Assembly: GCF_023184515.1 (NCBI RefSeq)
Contig: NZ_JAAHBP010000003.1
Location: 124,001-188,000 of the forward strand
Reading direction: 5' to 3'
Source of the DNA: Streptomyces sp. D2-8
Lineage (GTDB): Bacteria; Actinomycetota; Actinomycetes; Streptomycetales; Streptomycetaceae
DNA length: 64,000 bases
Within the stretch, counting starts at the first letter, position 1. Every line of letters begins with the position of its first letter. Under the pieces are notes generated by a model that saw only the letters and a list, made by a program, of their open reading frames with translations, was not told where the DNA came from and made no database searches. The translations under genes were made by a program, and so were the position numbers. Below are positions 1 to 11,186 of this stretch, piece by piece.

Positions 1-455
1 TCGTGGTGCGCGGCCCGCACGTCATGCCCGGCTACTGGGGGCTGCCCGAGGAGACGGCCGCCTCCTTCGTGGACGGCTGGTTCCGCAGCGGGGACGCCGC
101 CCAGGTCGACGAGGACGGCTACGTCCACATCGTCGACCGCATCAAGGACATGATCATCTCGGGTGGCGAGAACATCTACCCCGCCGAGATCGAGGATCAG
201 ATCCTGGCCCACCCCGACATCGCCGAGTGCGCGGTGATCGGGGTGCCGGACGACAAGTGGGGCGAGGTGCCGCGCGCGGTCGTCGTGCCCCGCGAGGGCG
301 CGGCCCTCGACCCCGACGAGGTGCTCGCGTCGCTCGCGGGCCGCCTCGCCAAGTACAAGATCCCGAAGTCGGTGGTCGTCGCGGACGAACTCCCGCGCAC
401 CGCCTCCGGAAAACTCCTCAAGTCCCGTGTCCGTACCCGCTACGGCAACCAGTAA
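1..455 (+). CDS. Acyl-CoA synthetase (AMP-dependent ligase), C-terminal part
   Basis: The gene enters the window from the left, so only about the last 150 residues are seen. They are the C-terminal subdomain of the ANL adenylating superfamily: RSGDAAQ with DGYVHIVDR (hinge region), DMIISGGENIYP, and the final PRTASGKLLK, whose lysine normally contacts the acyl-adenylate. The family activates a carboxylic acid with ATP and transfers it to CoA in the cytoplasm. The substrate cannot be judged because the acyl pocket lies upstream. The stop is 8 bases before the MaoC-type hydratase gene, so the two probably form an operon for acyl-CoA metabolism. The GTG near base 3 is internal, not the true start. 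Confidence 0.9.
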   Translation, partial: VVRGPHVMPGYWGLPEETAASFVDGWFRSGDAAQVDEDGYVHIVDRIKDMIISGGENIYPAEIEDQILAHPDIAECAVIGVPDDKWGEVPRAVVVPREGAALDPDEVLASLAGRLAKYKIPKSVVVADELPRTASGKLLKSRVRTRYGNQ

Positions 456-463
456 GGATCCGC

Positions 464-919
464 ATGAGCATCACCGTCAACGGCCTCGACGAACTCAAGA
501 AGCTCGCCGGCAGCGACCTCGGCACCAGCGAGTGGATCGAGGTGACACAGGACCGCATCGACACCTTCGCCGATGCCACGGGCGACCACCAGTGGATCCA
601 CGTGGACCCCGAGCGCGCCAAGGAGGGCCCCTTCGGCGCGCCCATCGCACACGGCTACCTCACGCTCTCTCTCTTCATCCCCCTGTTCACCGAGCTGCTC
701 GACGTCCAGGGCGTGACGACGAAGGTCAACTACGGCCTCAACAAGGTGCGTTTCCCTTCCCCCGTGAAGGTCGGCTCCCGCATCCGGCTGGTGGCGAAGC
801 TCGCCGAGGTCGAGGAGGTGCCGGGCGGCGTGCAGATCACCGTCGAGGGCGCCATCGAGATCGAGGACGGCACCAAGCCGGCCGCGGTGCTGCAGAGCCT
901 GTCGCGGTTCTACGCCTGA
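464..919 (+). CDS. MaoC-family hot-dog dehydratase/enoyl hydratase
   Basis: This 151-residue protein is a single MaoC-like hot-dog domain. It carries the (R)-hydratase signature near residues 35-48 (FADATGDHQWIHVD), in which Asp41 and His46 match the catalytic pair. Members hydrate trans-2-enoyl-CoA or related thioesters in the cytoplasm. An AAGGA ribosome site lies five bases before the ATG. It follows the acyl-CoA ligase gene by 8 bases, so a role in fatty acyl-CoA breakdown or remodelling is inferred. The 3' end overlaps the convergent PaaX-type gene by 10 bases. The physiological substrate is not visible from sequence. Confidence 0.88.
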   Translation: MSITVNGLDELKKLAGSDLGTSEWIEVTQDRIDTFADATGDHQWIHVDPERAKEGPFGAPIAHGYLTLSLFIPLFTELLDVQGVTTKVNYGLNKVRFPSPVKVGSRIRLVAKLAEVEEVPGGVQITVEGAIEIEDGTKPAAVLQSLSRFYA

Positions 920-1737
920 GGCCGCGCGGGCACCAGGTCCAGAAGGCGTTCCGAGGCGTCGCGGGCGAGTGGTGAGAGCCGTTCGTGCACGGCCCGGAAC
1001 GTCTTCTCGGCCTGTTCGGCCGGCCAGTCGTCCGGCAGGTGCTTGACGGGCAGCCGTGGATCGCACCGGACGATCTGCAGCCACTCCGTCTGGAGGCGCA
1101 GGCGCAGCACGAGGGCGTCGTCGGCGTCCGGCAGGTCGTCCTCCCAGGGCTGCCAGCGCCGCACGAAGCCCTCGTAGCGCCCGGCCAGGTCGGACAGCTC
1201 CCAGGTCTCCTCGATCATCTGGCCGATGTCCATGCCGGTGTCCGCGTGCGCCCGGAAGACCTTCACGTGGGCGGACAGGCCGAGCTCGGCCACCAGGGCC
1301 GACACGTCGACCTCGCCGGGGGCGATCCACAGGCCGTTGAAGAGCGGGCCGAAGCCGCTCCAGGTCAGCTGGGAGCGCAGATCGTGGCGCTGGCGCTGCC
1401 ACGACTCGGGCAGGGAGAAGCCGAGCAGCGTCCAGGTGCCGTCCCAGCGCCGGTTGACGGCACCCGTCTGCCAGATCCGCTGCTCGCCGTCGCGCAGCAC
1501 CGCCTCCGAGCGTTCGGTCAGCCCGACGTACATACGGCGGCCCTCGCGCTGGCGGCGCAGCAGGTCGCGGCCAGCCATGCGGGTCAGCGTGGAGCGGGTG
1601 GCCTGCTCGCCGATCCCGGCGCGGGCGAACACGTCGATGACGCTGCCCGAGTACACGCACACGTCACGTCCGAGCACCTGGTCACCCAGGAACGTCAGCA
1701 TGAGGGACTGGGGCCGCAGCGACTCTTCACCGGTCAC
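910..1737 (-). CDS. PaaX-family transcriptional repressor
   Basis: The protein (275 residues from the chosen GTG) has the PaaX layout: an N-terminal winged helix (ATRSTLTRMAGRDLLRRQ as recognition region, then a wing with EGRRMYVGL), a central domain starting WDGTWTLLGFSLPE, and a C-terminal four-helix domain. PaaX regulators classically sense phenylacetyl-CoA or other acyl-CoAs and repress catabolic genes. It ends the minus-strand run after the PHP hydrolase and converges on the MaoC gene. A longer start (GTG at 1746) is possible. I prefer GTG at 1737 because TACGGT (1745-1750) sits 7 bases upstream, as expected for a leaderless transcript. Its target here is unknown. Confidence 0.85.
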   Translation of the reverse strand: MTGEESLRPQSLMLTFLGDQVLGRDVCVYSGSVIDVFARAGIGEQATRSTLTRMAGRDLLRRQREGRRMYVGLTERSEAVLRDGEQRIWQTGAVNRRWDGTWTLLGFSLPESWQRQRHDLRSQLTWSGFGPLFNGLWIAPGEVDVSALVAELGLSAHVKVFRAHADTGMDIGQMIEETWELSDLAGRYEGFVRRWQPWEDDLPDADDALVLRLRLQTEWLQIVRCDPRLPVKHLPDDWPAEQAEKTFRAVHERLSPLARDASERLLDLVPARPQA

Positions 1738-1788
1738 GCGGCCCACCGTACCTCCGCAGATCAGTCCGTGACCTGCTGGTACCCGGGG

Positions 1789-3459
1789 TCAGGACCCCTC
1801 GACGTCGACGAACACGGGGTTCGAGTAGAACCAGGTGTCCGCCCACGGGTCACCGTCCCCGGGCGGGTGCGGGACCGGCCCGTGCGGGTCGACCGAGGCG
1901 CCGAGCGGGCCGGTGCCGTGCCGGTTGCCGTCGCTGCCGCGCAGCCGGACGTAGAAGGACTCCTCGCCCGCGGTCAGCGGGATGCGCAGGGTGTAGGTGC
2001 CCTTGCGGCCGAAGACCTCCGCCGTCCGGACGACCCGGGTGTCCGGGGCCTTCCAGGTGTCACGGTCGGCGACCGGCCCGCGCACCGCACCGCGGATGAC
2101 GTCCACTTGCGCCAACTCGGGCACCACGCCGTGCGGGTTGGGCCGGGAGGCGGTCGTCACCGTGACGTTCAGCGTGAGCTTCTCGCCCTTGCGCACCCGG
2201 AGCCGGCCGCCGAGCGTCACGCCCCGGCCCCGGTCGCAGTCCCTGGTCAGCCGGACGTCGAGCCCGTCGAGCAGATGCCCGTGGTCCAGCCAGACCCGGC
2301 CCGCGCGCATCCCCGCCATGACCGCGCGGTAACCGTAGCCGGTCACGCCCACGTGGGTGCGGCTGAACTGGCCGGGCCAGAAGTCGCTGCCCGGCTGCGG
2401 GGTGTCCGTGTTCACCGGGTCGGGCAGCTTGCCGGTGGTGTCGAAGGTCTGTCCGGGCTGCCAGTCGCCGTTCTTCCAGGTGTCGAAGACGATCCGGTGG
2501 GCGTCGGAGTTGGTGGTGACCGAGAACAGCCGGCCCTCGGCCAGCATCGAGTCCCACAGACCGCCGACGGTCGCCGTCGCCCAGTCGAAGCCGCCGTACG
2601 TCAGGTAGGCGTCCGCCGGGTAGCCGGGCCAGGACTGGGCGGACGGCTTGTTCTCGTACTCACCCCGGATCGACGTGGCACCCCTCCAGCCGGGGATGGC
2701 CGCGCCCTGGGCGCCGGGAGCGCCCTCCATGCCGATCATGATCTCGGGCGCCGCGTCCCGCCAGTTGCGCAGCTCGTGCGGGGAGTCGATGCCCAGGCGC
2801 ATGGGGTGGTTGGCGAGGACCAGGACGTCGTCGACGTAGCCCGAACGGCGCTGCTCGGCCAGCCACTCGAGGGCCTTGAGGGCATGCGCCTCGTTGCGGG
2901 CGGTGTCCGCGTCGGCGGGGCCGCCCTTGTCGTAGCCGAGAAGCTTGCCGTCGTAGGCGCTCTCGAAGCGGGTCAGCACGTCGACCTCGTGCGGGCCGGG
3001 CGCGGTGAACACCGTGCAGTGCTCGGCCGCCGGGATGTACCACTCCAGGCCCTGGAAGATCAGCTGACGCGGGTTCTCGGCACGCGCCCGGAGGATCTCC
3101 TGGTGTTCCAGGGCGGCACCGAAGTCGGCGTGCCCGACGTTGGAGTGCTCGGTGAACACCATCCAGTCCAGGCCGTACTCCGCACCCGCGGCGGCCAGTT
3201 GGGAGAAGGTGTACTTGGCGTCGTGGCTGTAGACGGAGTGGATGTGGTGGTCGCCGGCGAGGTAGGCGAGGCGGGGATCCTCGCCGCCCAGCCGCCTGCC
3301 GCCGGCGGCGAGGGCCGGGGTCGCCGCCGAGCCGAGGGCGAACGCGGCGCCGAACAGGCCCGCGCGGCGCAGGAGCCCGCGGCGGGACACGCCCTGCGGA
3401 TCGAGGGCTGCGGGGGAGACGGACGGATCGGCCCAGGAGGGCAGTTGCTGCTCGGTCAT
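1789..3459 (-). CDS. Tat-exported PHP-domain metallohydrolase (CehA/McbA-like)
   Basis: This 556-residue protein has a twin-arginine signal (SRRGLLRRAG at residues 25-34, then a hydrophobic stretch ending AALAA). A PHP domain follows, beginning GDHHIHSVYSH, where the HxH pair (His72/His74) and TEHSN supply metal ligands. Relatives include CehA/McbA carbaryl hydrolases and uncharacterised phosphoesterases. The last roughly 200 residues look like beta-rich accessory domain. The stop of the upstream phosphoesterase gene is 26 bases away, so co-transcription is likely. Two exported phosphoesterase-type enzymes in a row next to glycosidases suggest removal of phosphoryl or ester groups from an extracellular glycan. 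This is inference, and the substrate is not known. Confidence 0.85.
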   Translation of the reverse strand: MTEQQLPSWADPSVSPAALDPQGVSRRGLLRRAGLFGAAFALGSAATPALAAGGRRLGGEDPRLAYLAGDHHIHSVYSHDAKYTFSQLAAAGAEYGLDWMVFTEHSNVGHADFGAALEHQEILRARAENPRQLIFQGLEWYIPAAEHCTVFTAPGPHEVDVLTRFESAYDGKLLGYDKGGPADADTARNEAHALKALEWLAEQRRSGYVDDVLVLANHPMRLGIDSPHELRNWRDAAPEIMIGMEGAPGAQGAAIPGWRGATSIRGEYENKPSAQSWPGYPADAYLTYGGFDWATATVGGLWDSMLAEGRLFSVTTNSDAHRIVFDTWKNGDWQPGQTFDTTGKLPDPVNTDTPQPGSDFWPGQFSRTHVGVTGYGYRAVMAGMRAGRVWLDHGHLLDGLDVRLTRDCDRGRGVTLGGRLRVRKGEKLTLNVTVTTASRPNPHGVVPELAQVDVIRGAVRGPVADRDTWKAPDTRVVRTAEVFGRKGTYTLRIPLTAGEESFYVRLRGSDGNRHGTGPLGASVDPHGPVPHPPGDGDPWADTWFYSNPVFVDVEGS

Positions 3460-3485
3460 GACGGATCCTCGTGCGTTCTGTGAGG

Positions 3486-5312
3486 TCAGTGGTTCATGAA
3501 GGAGGTGACGGGCAGCGCCCGGGCGACGATCCGGACGTCACCGAGCCGGCCGTGGAAGATCTGGTCGATCGTGCCGCCGTACTCGTAGCCGCCGAGCAGC
3601 CACGGCAGGCCGACGGAGGTGATGCCGACCGAGGACGCCCTGGGGTTGCGGAGCACCGGGCAGCCCTCGACGTACAGCGTCGTGTGCCTGCCGTCGTTGA
3701 CGACCGCGAGGTGCCACCAGGTCTCCAGCGGCGTCTCCTGGCCCCAGTTGGTGGCGATGCCCTGCTGGTCGAGCGGGCGCATCGCCCACTGCGGTTCGCG
3801 GTCGTTGGACAGCGACAGCGTGGCCAGCGGCTCGTCCGGGTCGTCGGCGGTCTTCCCGGCGGCGCCGCCCGTGCCCGTGCGGGAGACCAGGCCCGACCAG
3901 GCGTGGTGGTCCGGGTCCCAGTCGGCGGGCAGACGGTAGAACGCCTCGATGGTGTAGCCGTCCTCGAAGGTGGCCTCGTTCAGCGGAGCACCGTCGACGG
4001 TCCGCAGGTAGGCGCCTTTCAGCGGGGGCTTGAAGCCCTGGAACTCCAGGCTGCCGTGGCCCGGCTGGTCGGGGTGGTGGTCCGCGGACCAGCCCAGCGC
4101 GCCGCCGCCGACGGTGACGGGGGAGAGGTCGTTGCCCCGCCCGGACAGGTCGCGGACCGTGCCGTCCACGGGCCGGTCGAAGCGCCAGTACGCCGTGGTG
4201 CCCGGGACCAGCAGCTTCGAGGCGGGCCGGGCCGGACGGGCGGGCACGGGTGCGAAACCCGAGAAGCGCTTCTCGAAGTCGATCTCGACGGAGAACCGGT
4301 CGGCGTCGCCGCTCAGTTCCATCTCCTGCCGCTCCAGCTCGTTGATCCCCTTCGCGGCCCGGCCCAGGATCCAGGGGGAGAGCGTCTCCACGTCGATGAC
4401 GTCGCGGTCCAGGTCGAAGCGGTAGAGGCGGATCATCGCCGCGCCGCCGAAGTAGCGGTTCTGGTAGTTCGTCAGATGCAGATGGACGTCGTGCCCGGCC
4501 GCGTTCCGGCGCGTCGCGCGGGCGGCCGGCCAGTAGTGGCCGCCCAGGGCGAGGAAGATCTGGTCGTGGTCCTCGACGAGTTGGTCCCACAGCTGCTGCC
4601 CGTAGTCCGACAGCGTGTCGTCCTCGACGACCAGTTCGTGCGTCGTGAGGATCACCGGCGTCCTCGGGTGCTTCGCCAGGACGTCCATCGCCCACGCGTA
4701 GCCCTGCGGCGACAGCCGCCAGTCCAGCGCCAGCACCAGCCACTCCCGGCCGGCCGCGGTGAACAGGTGGAAGGAGTTGTAGCCGTCCGGGGAGGCCCCG
4801 CCGAACGTCCGCTGCTCCTTGAACCGCCGCGGCCCGAAGGCGTCCAGGTACGGGGTGGTGCCGCGCTGGTCGGTCGTCGACGGCTTCACGTCGTGGTTGC
4901 CGGCCAGGACGCTGTAGCCGACGCCCCGCCGGTCCAGCAGCCGGAACGCCTCGCCGATCGCGGCGAACTCCTCCTTCGCGCCGTTCTGCGTGAGGTCCCC
5001 GAGGTGCGACAGGAAGACGATGTTCTCCTGACCGCCGTGCTCCAGCAGATAGCGCAGCGAGGCCTCGACCGGCGCCTTGTCGATGCTCGGCCCGTCGAAG
5101 AGGTACTGCGTGTCCGGCATCACGGCGAGCGTGAACCGCCGGCTGTGCGGGTCGGGGCGCCAGGTCGGGGTCGCCGCCTCGGCGATGACGGCCGGCATCG
5201 CGGTCACCGCCGCCGCACCCGCGCCGAGCAGCGCTGTCGCGCGAAGGAAACCGCGCCTTCCGGCACCGGCCCGGGGCGCCTCGCCCAGGTCGTGGTCATG
5301 CGAAGTACACAC
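3486..5312 (-). CDS. Tat-exported calcineurin-like phosphoesterase with LamG-like tail
   Basis: This 608-residue protein starts at GTG with GGAG five bases upstream. It has a twin-arginine signal (GRRGFLRATALLGAG, residues 18-32). A metallophosphoesterase domain follows with recognisable metal motifs: MPDTQY (block 1), GDLTQNG (block 2), GNHD (block 3), a histidine in TTHELV and GGHYW (last block). From about residue 340 to the end is a concanavalin/LamG-like domain (YWRFDRP, YTIEAFYRL, VNDGRHTTLYVEG), usually a carbohydrate-binding or adhesive fold. The block-1 DxQ in place of DxH is common in secreted relatives. Its place between GH2 and PHP genes suggests action on a phosphorylated polysaccharide or lipid-glycan. 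Confidence 0.85.
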   Translation of the reverse strand: MCTSHDHDLGEAPRAGAGRRGFLRATALLGAGAAAVTAMPAVIAEAATPTWRPDPHSRRFTLAVMPDTQYLFDGPSIDKAPVEASLRYLLEHGGQENIVFLSHLGDLTQNGAKEEFAAIGEAFRLLDRRGVGYSVLAGNHDVKPSTTDQRGTTPYLDAFGPRRFKEQRTFGGASPDGYNSFHLFTAAGREWLVLALDWRLSPQGYAWAMDVLAKHPRTPVILTTHELVVEDDTLSDYGQQLWDQLVEDHDQIFLALGGHYWPAARATRRNAAGHDVHLHLTNYQNRYFGGAAMIRLYRFDLDRDVIDVETLSPWILGRAAKGINELERQEMELSGDADRFSVEIDFEKRFSGFAPVPARPARPASKLLVPGTTAYWRFDRPVDGTVRDLSGRGNDLSPVTVGGGALGWSADHHPDQPGHGSLEFQGFKPPLKGAYLRTVDGAPLNEATFEDGYTIEAFYRLPADWDPDHHAWSGLVSRTGTGGAAGKTADDPDEPLATLSLSNDREPQWAMRPLDQQGIATNWGQETPLETWWHLAVVNDGRHTTLYVEGCPVLRNPRASSVGITSVGLPWLLGGYEYGGTIDQIFHGRLGDVRIVARALPVTSFMNH

Positions 5313-5360
5313 GGGTGCTCCATGAGGTGACAGAGAGGGGTGACGGGGAGAGGGAGGAAC

Positions 5361-8290
<2,930 letters not shown>

Positions 8291-8294
<4 letters not shown>

Positions 8295-9211
8295 GACCAT
8301 TCCGAAGTGGGTGCGGTGGGCCTGGGCAGGACGCGGCCCTGCAGGCCCCAGGCGGGGTCGACGGGGATGCCGAGACGGTCCAGAACGGTGGGGGCGATGT
8401 CGATGAGGCGGGGCGTACCGAGCCGGGTGCCTCCGGGTTCGCCGGGCTCGGCGAGGATCACGAAGACCTCCCGTTCGGCGCGCGAGTCGCCGCCGTGGCC
8501 ACCGGAGTCGAGGTGCCCGTGGTCCGTCGTGACCAGCACGGTCCAGCGTTCCCCGGCGCGTCCGGGGTCCGACACCCGGGCCTCGATCGCCTCCAGCAGC
8601 CGCCCGAGGTGGGCGTCCTGGGCGAGCAGGGCCCGGTCGTAGGCGGGGGAGAGGGGGCCCGTGGCGTGGCCGGCCTCGTCGGTGGCGCCGAAGTACACGA
8701 ACAGGACGTCCGGGTCGGACGTGGTGAGCCAGCGTATGGCGGTGCGTGCGACGCGGCGGTCCGCGGTCTCGTAGCCCTTGGATTCGCCGTTGTGGCGCAC
8801 ACGTCGGCCGATGGCCCGGCCGAGGGTGCCGCGGCGGACCAGAGCCGGCCAGGACACCGCCGCCGCCGTGCGCAGACCGGGCCGGGCGGTGGCGGCGCGG
8901 GTCAGGAAGTCGGGGTAGCGGGCGTAGTCGGCGCCTTTGAAGTCGTTGCCGGTGACCCCGTGGCGGTCGGGCCACACCCCGGTGAGGATGCTCGACCAGC
9001 CGGGCCCGGAGTCGGTGTGGGCCACGCCGGCCGAGGGCCCGTCGTCGGCTCGGCCGTAGGGCAGCAGGCTCGTGCCGTGGGCCCCCGTGGCCATCAGGCC
9101 GTGCAGCACGGGTGCGGTGGAGGGGGACCGGGTCAGCCGGTCGTAGCGCAGGCCGTCCATGCCGACGACGAGGACCTTGGGGCGTTGACCTCTGACGCTC
9201 ACGTCCGTCAC
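8291..9211 (-). CDS. Alkaline-phosphatase-superfamily phosphodiesterase (type I)
   Basis: This 306-residue cytoplasmic enzyme has the metal-site order of the nucleotide pyrophosphatase/phosphodiesterase branch: VVGMDGLRYD (first Asp), GPGWSSILTG (region of the nucleophile), FGATDEAGH (Asp and His), and TTDHGH (Asp-His) followed by SGGHGG. I chose the GTG at 9211 (VTDVSVRGQ) because the longer frame upstream runs through the hairpin repeat and has no protein-like character, and GAGAGG precedes this GTG. It is coupled to the GH2 gene by ATGA. Family members hydrolyse phosphodiesters such as nucleotide-sugars or phospho-alcohol decorations. Here a role in trimming phosphorylated glycan fragments is inferred. 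Confidence 0.85.
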
Positions 9212-9250
9212 CGGGTGCCTCTCTGGTGTGGCTCCTACGAGCTCGGGACC

Positions 9251-9330
9251 GACTTCCGGCTCTTGGCTGCGCGCCCTTTGCGGCTGGTCGCGCAGTTCCC
9301 CGCGCCCTGAAGGGGCGCGGCCCTTCAGGG
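9251..9330. repeat. Dispersed Streptomyces-type hairpin repeat / terminator
   Basis: Bases 9305-9314 and 9321-9330 form a perfect 10-base inverted repeat (CCCTGAAGGG and its complement). An overlapping stem pairs 9300-9307 with 9313-9320. Together with the GGCTGGTCGCGC module just upstream, this is one version of a repeat seen again in opposite orientation at 51536-51620. It sits immediately after the second permease stop, inside the minus-strand sugar operon, and may lower expression of the downstream phosphodiesterase-GH2 part. Confidence 0.7.
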
Positions 9331-9332
9331 CG

Positions 9333-10181
9333 TCAGCTGCCCTGCACCGCCCCCTCCGTGGCCCCCGCGATGAACCCGCGGGCGAAGATCGTGAAGACCA
9401 CGACCAGCGGCACGGACGCCATGAGCACACCGGCCATGACCATGCTGTAGTCGGTGGTGTGGCCGACATGGAGCTGGGCGAGCGCCACCTGGAGGGTCAG
9501 GTGGCCGGGGTCGTTGAGCACCACCAGCGGCCAGATGTAGTCGTTCCAGGCGCCGACGAAGGCGTAGATGGCGAGGAAGGACAACGCGGGCTTGATCATC
9601 GGCAGCACGATGTTCCAGTACTGCCGGAAGAACCCCGCGCCGTCGATGCGCGCGGCGTCGAGGAGTTCGTCCGGCACGCCGTTCTCTATGTACTGGCGCA
9701 GCCAGAAGATGCCGAAGGCGTTGGCGAGGGCGGGCAGGATCAGCGCCTTGAGGGTGCCGACCCAGCCGATGTCGGACATGAGGATGAACTGCGGGAGGAC
9801 GGCCAGCTGGAGCGGCAACATCATGAAGCCCACCAGCATGGCGAACAGCACCTTGCGGCCGGGGAAGTCGAACTTGGCGAAGGCGAACGCCGCCAGGGAG
9901 TCGACGAACAGGACCAGGACGGTGGTCACGGTCGCCACGATCAGCGTGTTCAGCATCGACCCGAAGAAGTCGATGGTGTCGAGCACGTGCCCGATGTTCT
10001 CCAGCAGATGGGAACCGAACGTCAGCTTCGGCGGGCTCTTGTAGATGTCCTCGGTGGTGTTCGTCGCCATGACGATCGTCCACACGAACGGGAAGACCGA
10101 GATCAGGACCGCCAGGACGAGGACGATGTGCGCGGTCAGGCCCTTGGGGCGCCGGGACCGCCTGGGGACCACTGCGGTCAT
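9333..10181 (-). CDS. Carbohydrate ABC transporter permease (MalG type)
   Basis: This 282-residue inner-membrane protein has six predicted membrane segments (for example VLVLAVLISVFPFVWTIVMA near the N-terminus). The binding-protein-dependent transport EAA loop reads DAARIDGAGFFRQYWNIVLP, as in MalG/CUT1 permeases. ATG at 10181 overlaps the stop of the partner permease (ATGA). With the binding protein and other permease it forms a CUT1 sugar importer. No ATPase gene is nearby. In Streptomyces such importers are commonly energised by a shared MsiK-type ATPase, which is inferred here. Confidence 0.93.
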   Translation of the reverse strand: MTAVVPRRSRRPKGLTAHIVLVLAVLISVFPFVWTIVMATNTTEDIYKSPPKLTFGSHLLENIGHVLDTIDFFGSMLNTLIVATVTTVLVLFVDSLAAFAFAKFDFPGRKVLFAMLVGFMMLPLQLAVLPQFILMSDIGWVGTLKALILPALANAFGIFWLRQYIENGVPDELLDAARIDGAGFFRQYWNIVLPMIKPALSFLAIYAFVGAWNDYIWPLVVLNDPGHLTLQVALAQLHVGHTTDYSMVMAGVLMASVPLVVVFTIFARGFIAGATEGAVQGS

Positions 10182-11185
10182 GACGTCCTCCCGCGCTGGA
10201 CCAGACGCCAGTTGACGACGACCAGCACCATGATCAGTACGAAGAAGGCCCACACGATGGCCGCGCCGTAGCCGTAGTCGTTGTTGACGAAGGCCGACTG
10301 GTAGAAGTACAGCAGCGTGGTCAGGCCCGCCTGGCCGGGCCCGCCGAGGTTCGGGTTGGCGGCGTTGCTGCCGAACAGGACCTGGGGTTCGCTGAAGCTC
10401 TGCAGGCCGTTGATGGTCGAGATGATGACGGTGAACAGGATGATGGGCCGCATGATCGGCATGGTGATCTGGAAGAACGTACGGATCGGCCCGGCGCCGT
10501 CCAGCCTGGCCGCCTCGTAGATCTGGCCGGGGATGGCCTGGAGGCCGGCCAGGTAGATGATCATGTTGTAGCCGGTCCACATCCAGGTCATCAGCAGCGC
10601 GATGACCAGCTTGATCAGCCACGGATTGCTCAGCCACGGGACGGGTGCGATGCCGACCGTGCCCAGGATCGCGTTGACCAGGCCGAAGTTGTTGCTGAAC
10701 ACCGCGCCGAAGAAGATCGACACGGCGACGATCGAGGTGACGCTCGGTACGTAGAGGGCGATGCGGTAGAAGCCCTTGAAGCGGCGCACCGAATGCAGCA
10801 GCGTCGCCAGCACCAGGGCGCCGAACAGCGTGGGGACGGTGGACAGCACCCAGATCACCAGGGTGTTGCGGATCGACAGCCAGAAGACCGGGTCGTCCAG
10901 GAGGAACCGGAACTGCTGAAGTCCCACGAACTGCACGGTGCCCATGCCGTCCCAGCGCTGGAAGGCGAGGTACAGCGAGTAGAAGACCGGGAAGAACGAG
11001 AAGACGCCGAAGATCAGGAAGAAGGGCGAGATCGCGAGGTACTGCCGCCAGTGGGACAGCACGCCGCGGCGCCCTGGCCGCACGGTGCCCGCGGGCGGCG
11101 TGCGCCGCGGTCGGAAGCGGGCCGGGCCGGGCCCGCCGAGGTGCCGGGGCACCGCGGCGGGCCCGGTGACCGGAGGTGACGACAC
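10178..11185 (-). CDS. Carbohydrate ABC transporter permease (MalF type)
   Basis: This 335-residue inner-membrane protein has a basic, proline-rich cytoplasmic N-terminus of about 45 residues. Six membrane segments follow, starting LAISPFFLIFGVFSFFPVFYSL. The EAA loop EAARLDGAGPIRTFFQITMP identifies it as the MalF-like half of a CUT1 importer. The GTG start lies one base after the stop of the binding-protein gene, and its own stop overlaps the second permease, so the three genes are tightly coupled. Sugar specificity cannot be read from the permeases. The neighbouring GH2, GH38 and GH29 genes suggest oligosaccharides. Confidence 0.93.
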   Translation of the reverse strand: MSSPPVTGPAAVPRHLGGPGPARFRPRRTPPAGTVRPGRRGVLSHWRQYLAISPFFLIFGVFSFFPVFYSLYLAFQRWDGMGTVQFVGLQQFRFLLDDPVFWLSIRNTLVIWVLSTVPTLFGALVLATLLHSVRRFKGFYRIALYVPSVTSIVAVSIFFGAVFSNNFGLVNAILGTVGIAPVPWLSNPWLIKLVIALLMTWMWTGYNMIIYLAGLQAIPGQIYEAARLDGAGPIRTFFQITMPIMRPIILFTVIISTINGLQSFSEPQVLFGSNAANPNLGGPGQAGLTTLLYFYQSAFVNNDYGYGAAIVWAFFVLIMVLVVVNWRLVQRGRTS

Positions 11186-11186
11186 C

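Noticed and set aside
985..3483. Plus-strand open frame of 832 codons opposite the PaaX and PHP genes
   Set aside because: It is antisense to two genes with clear domain motifs, is dominated by Val/Gly/Arg/Ala repeats, and shows no known domain. It is a high-GC shadow.
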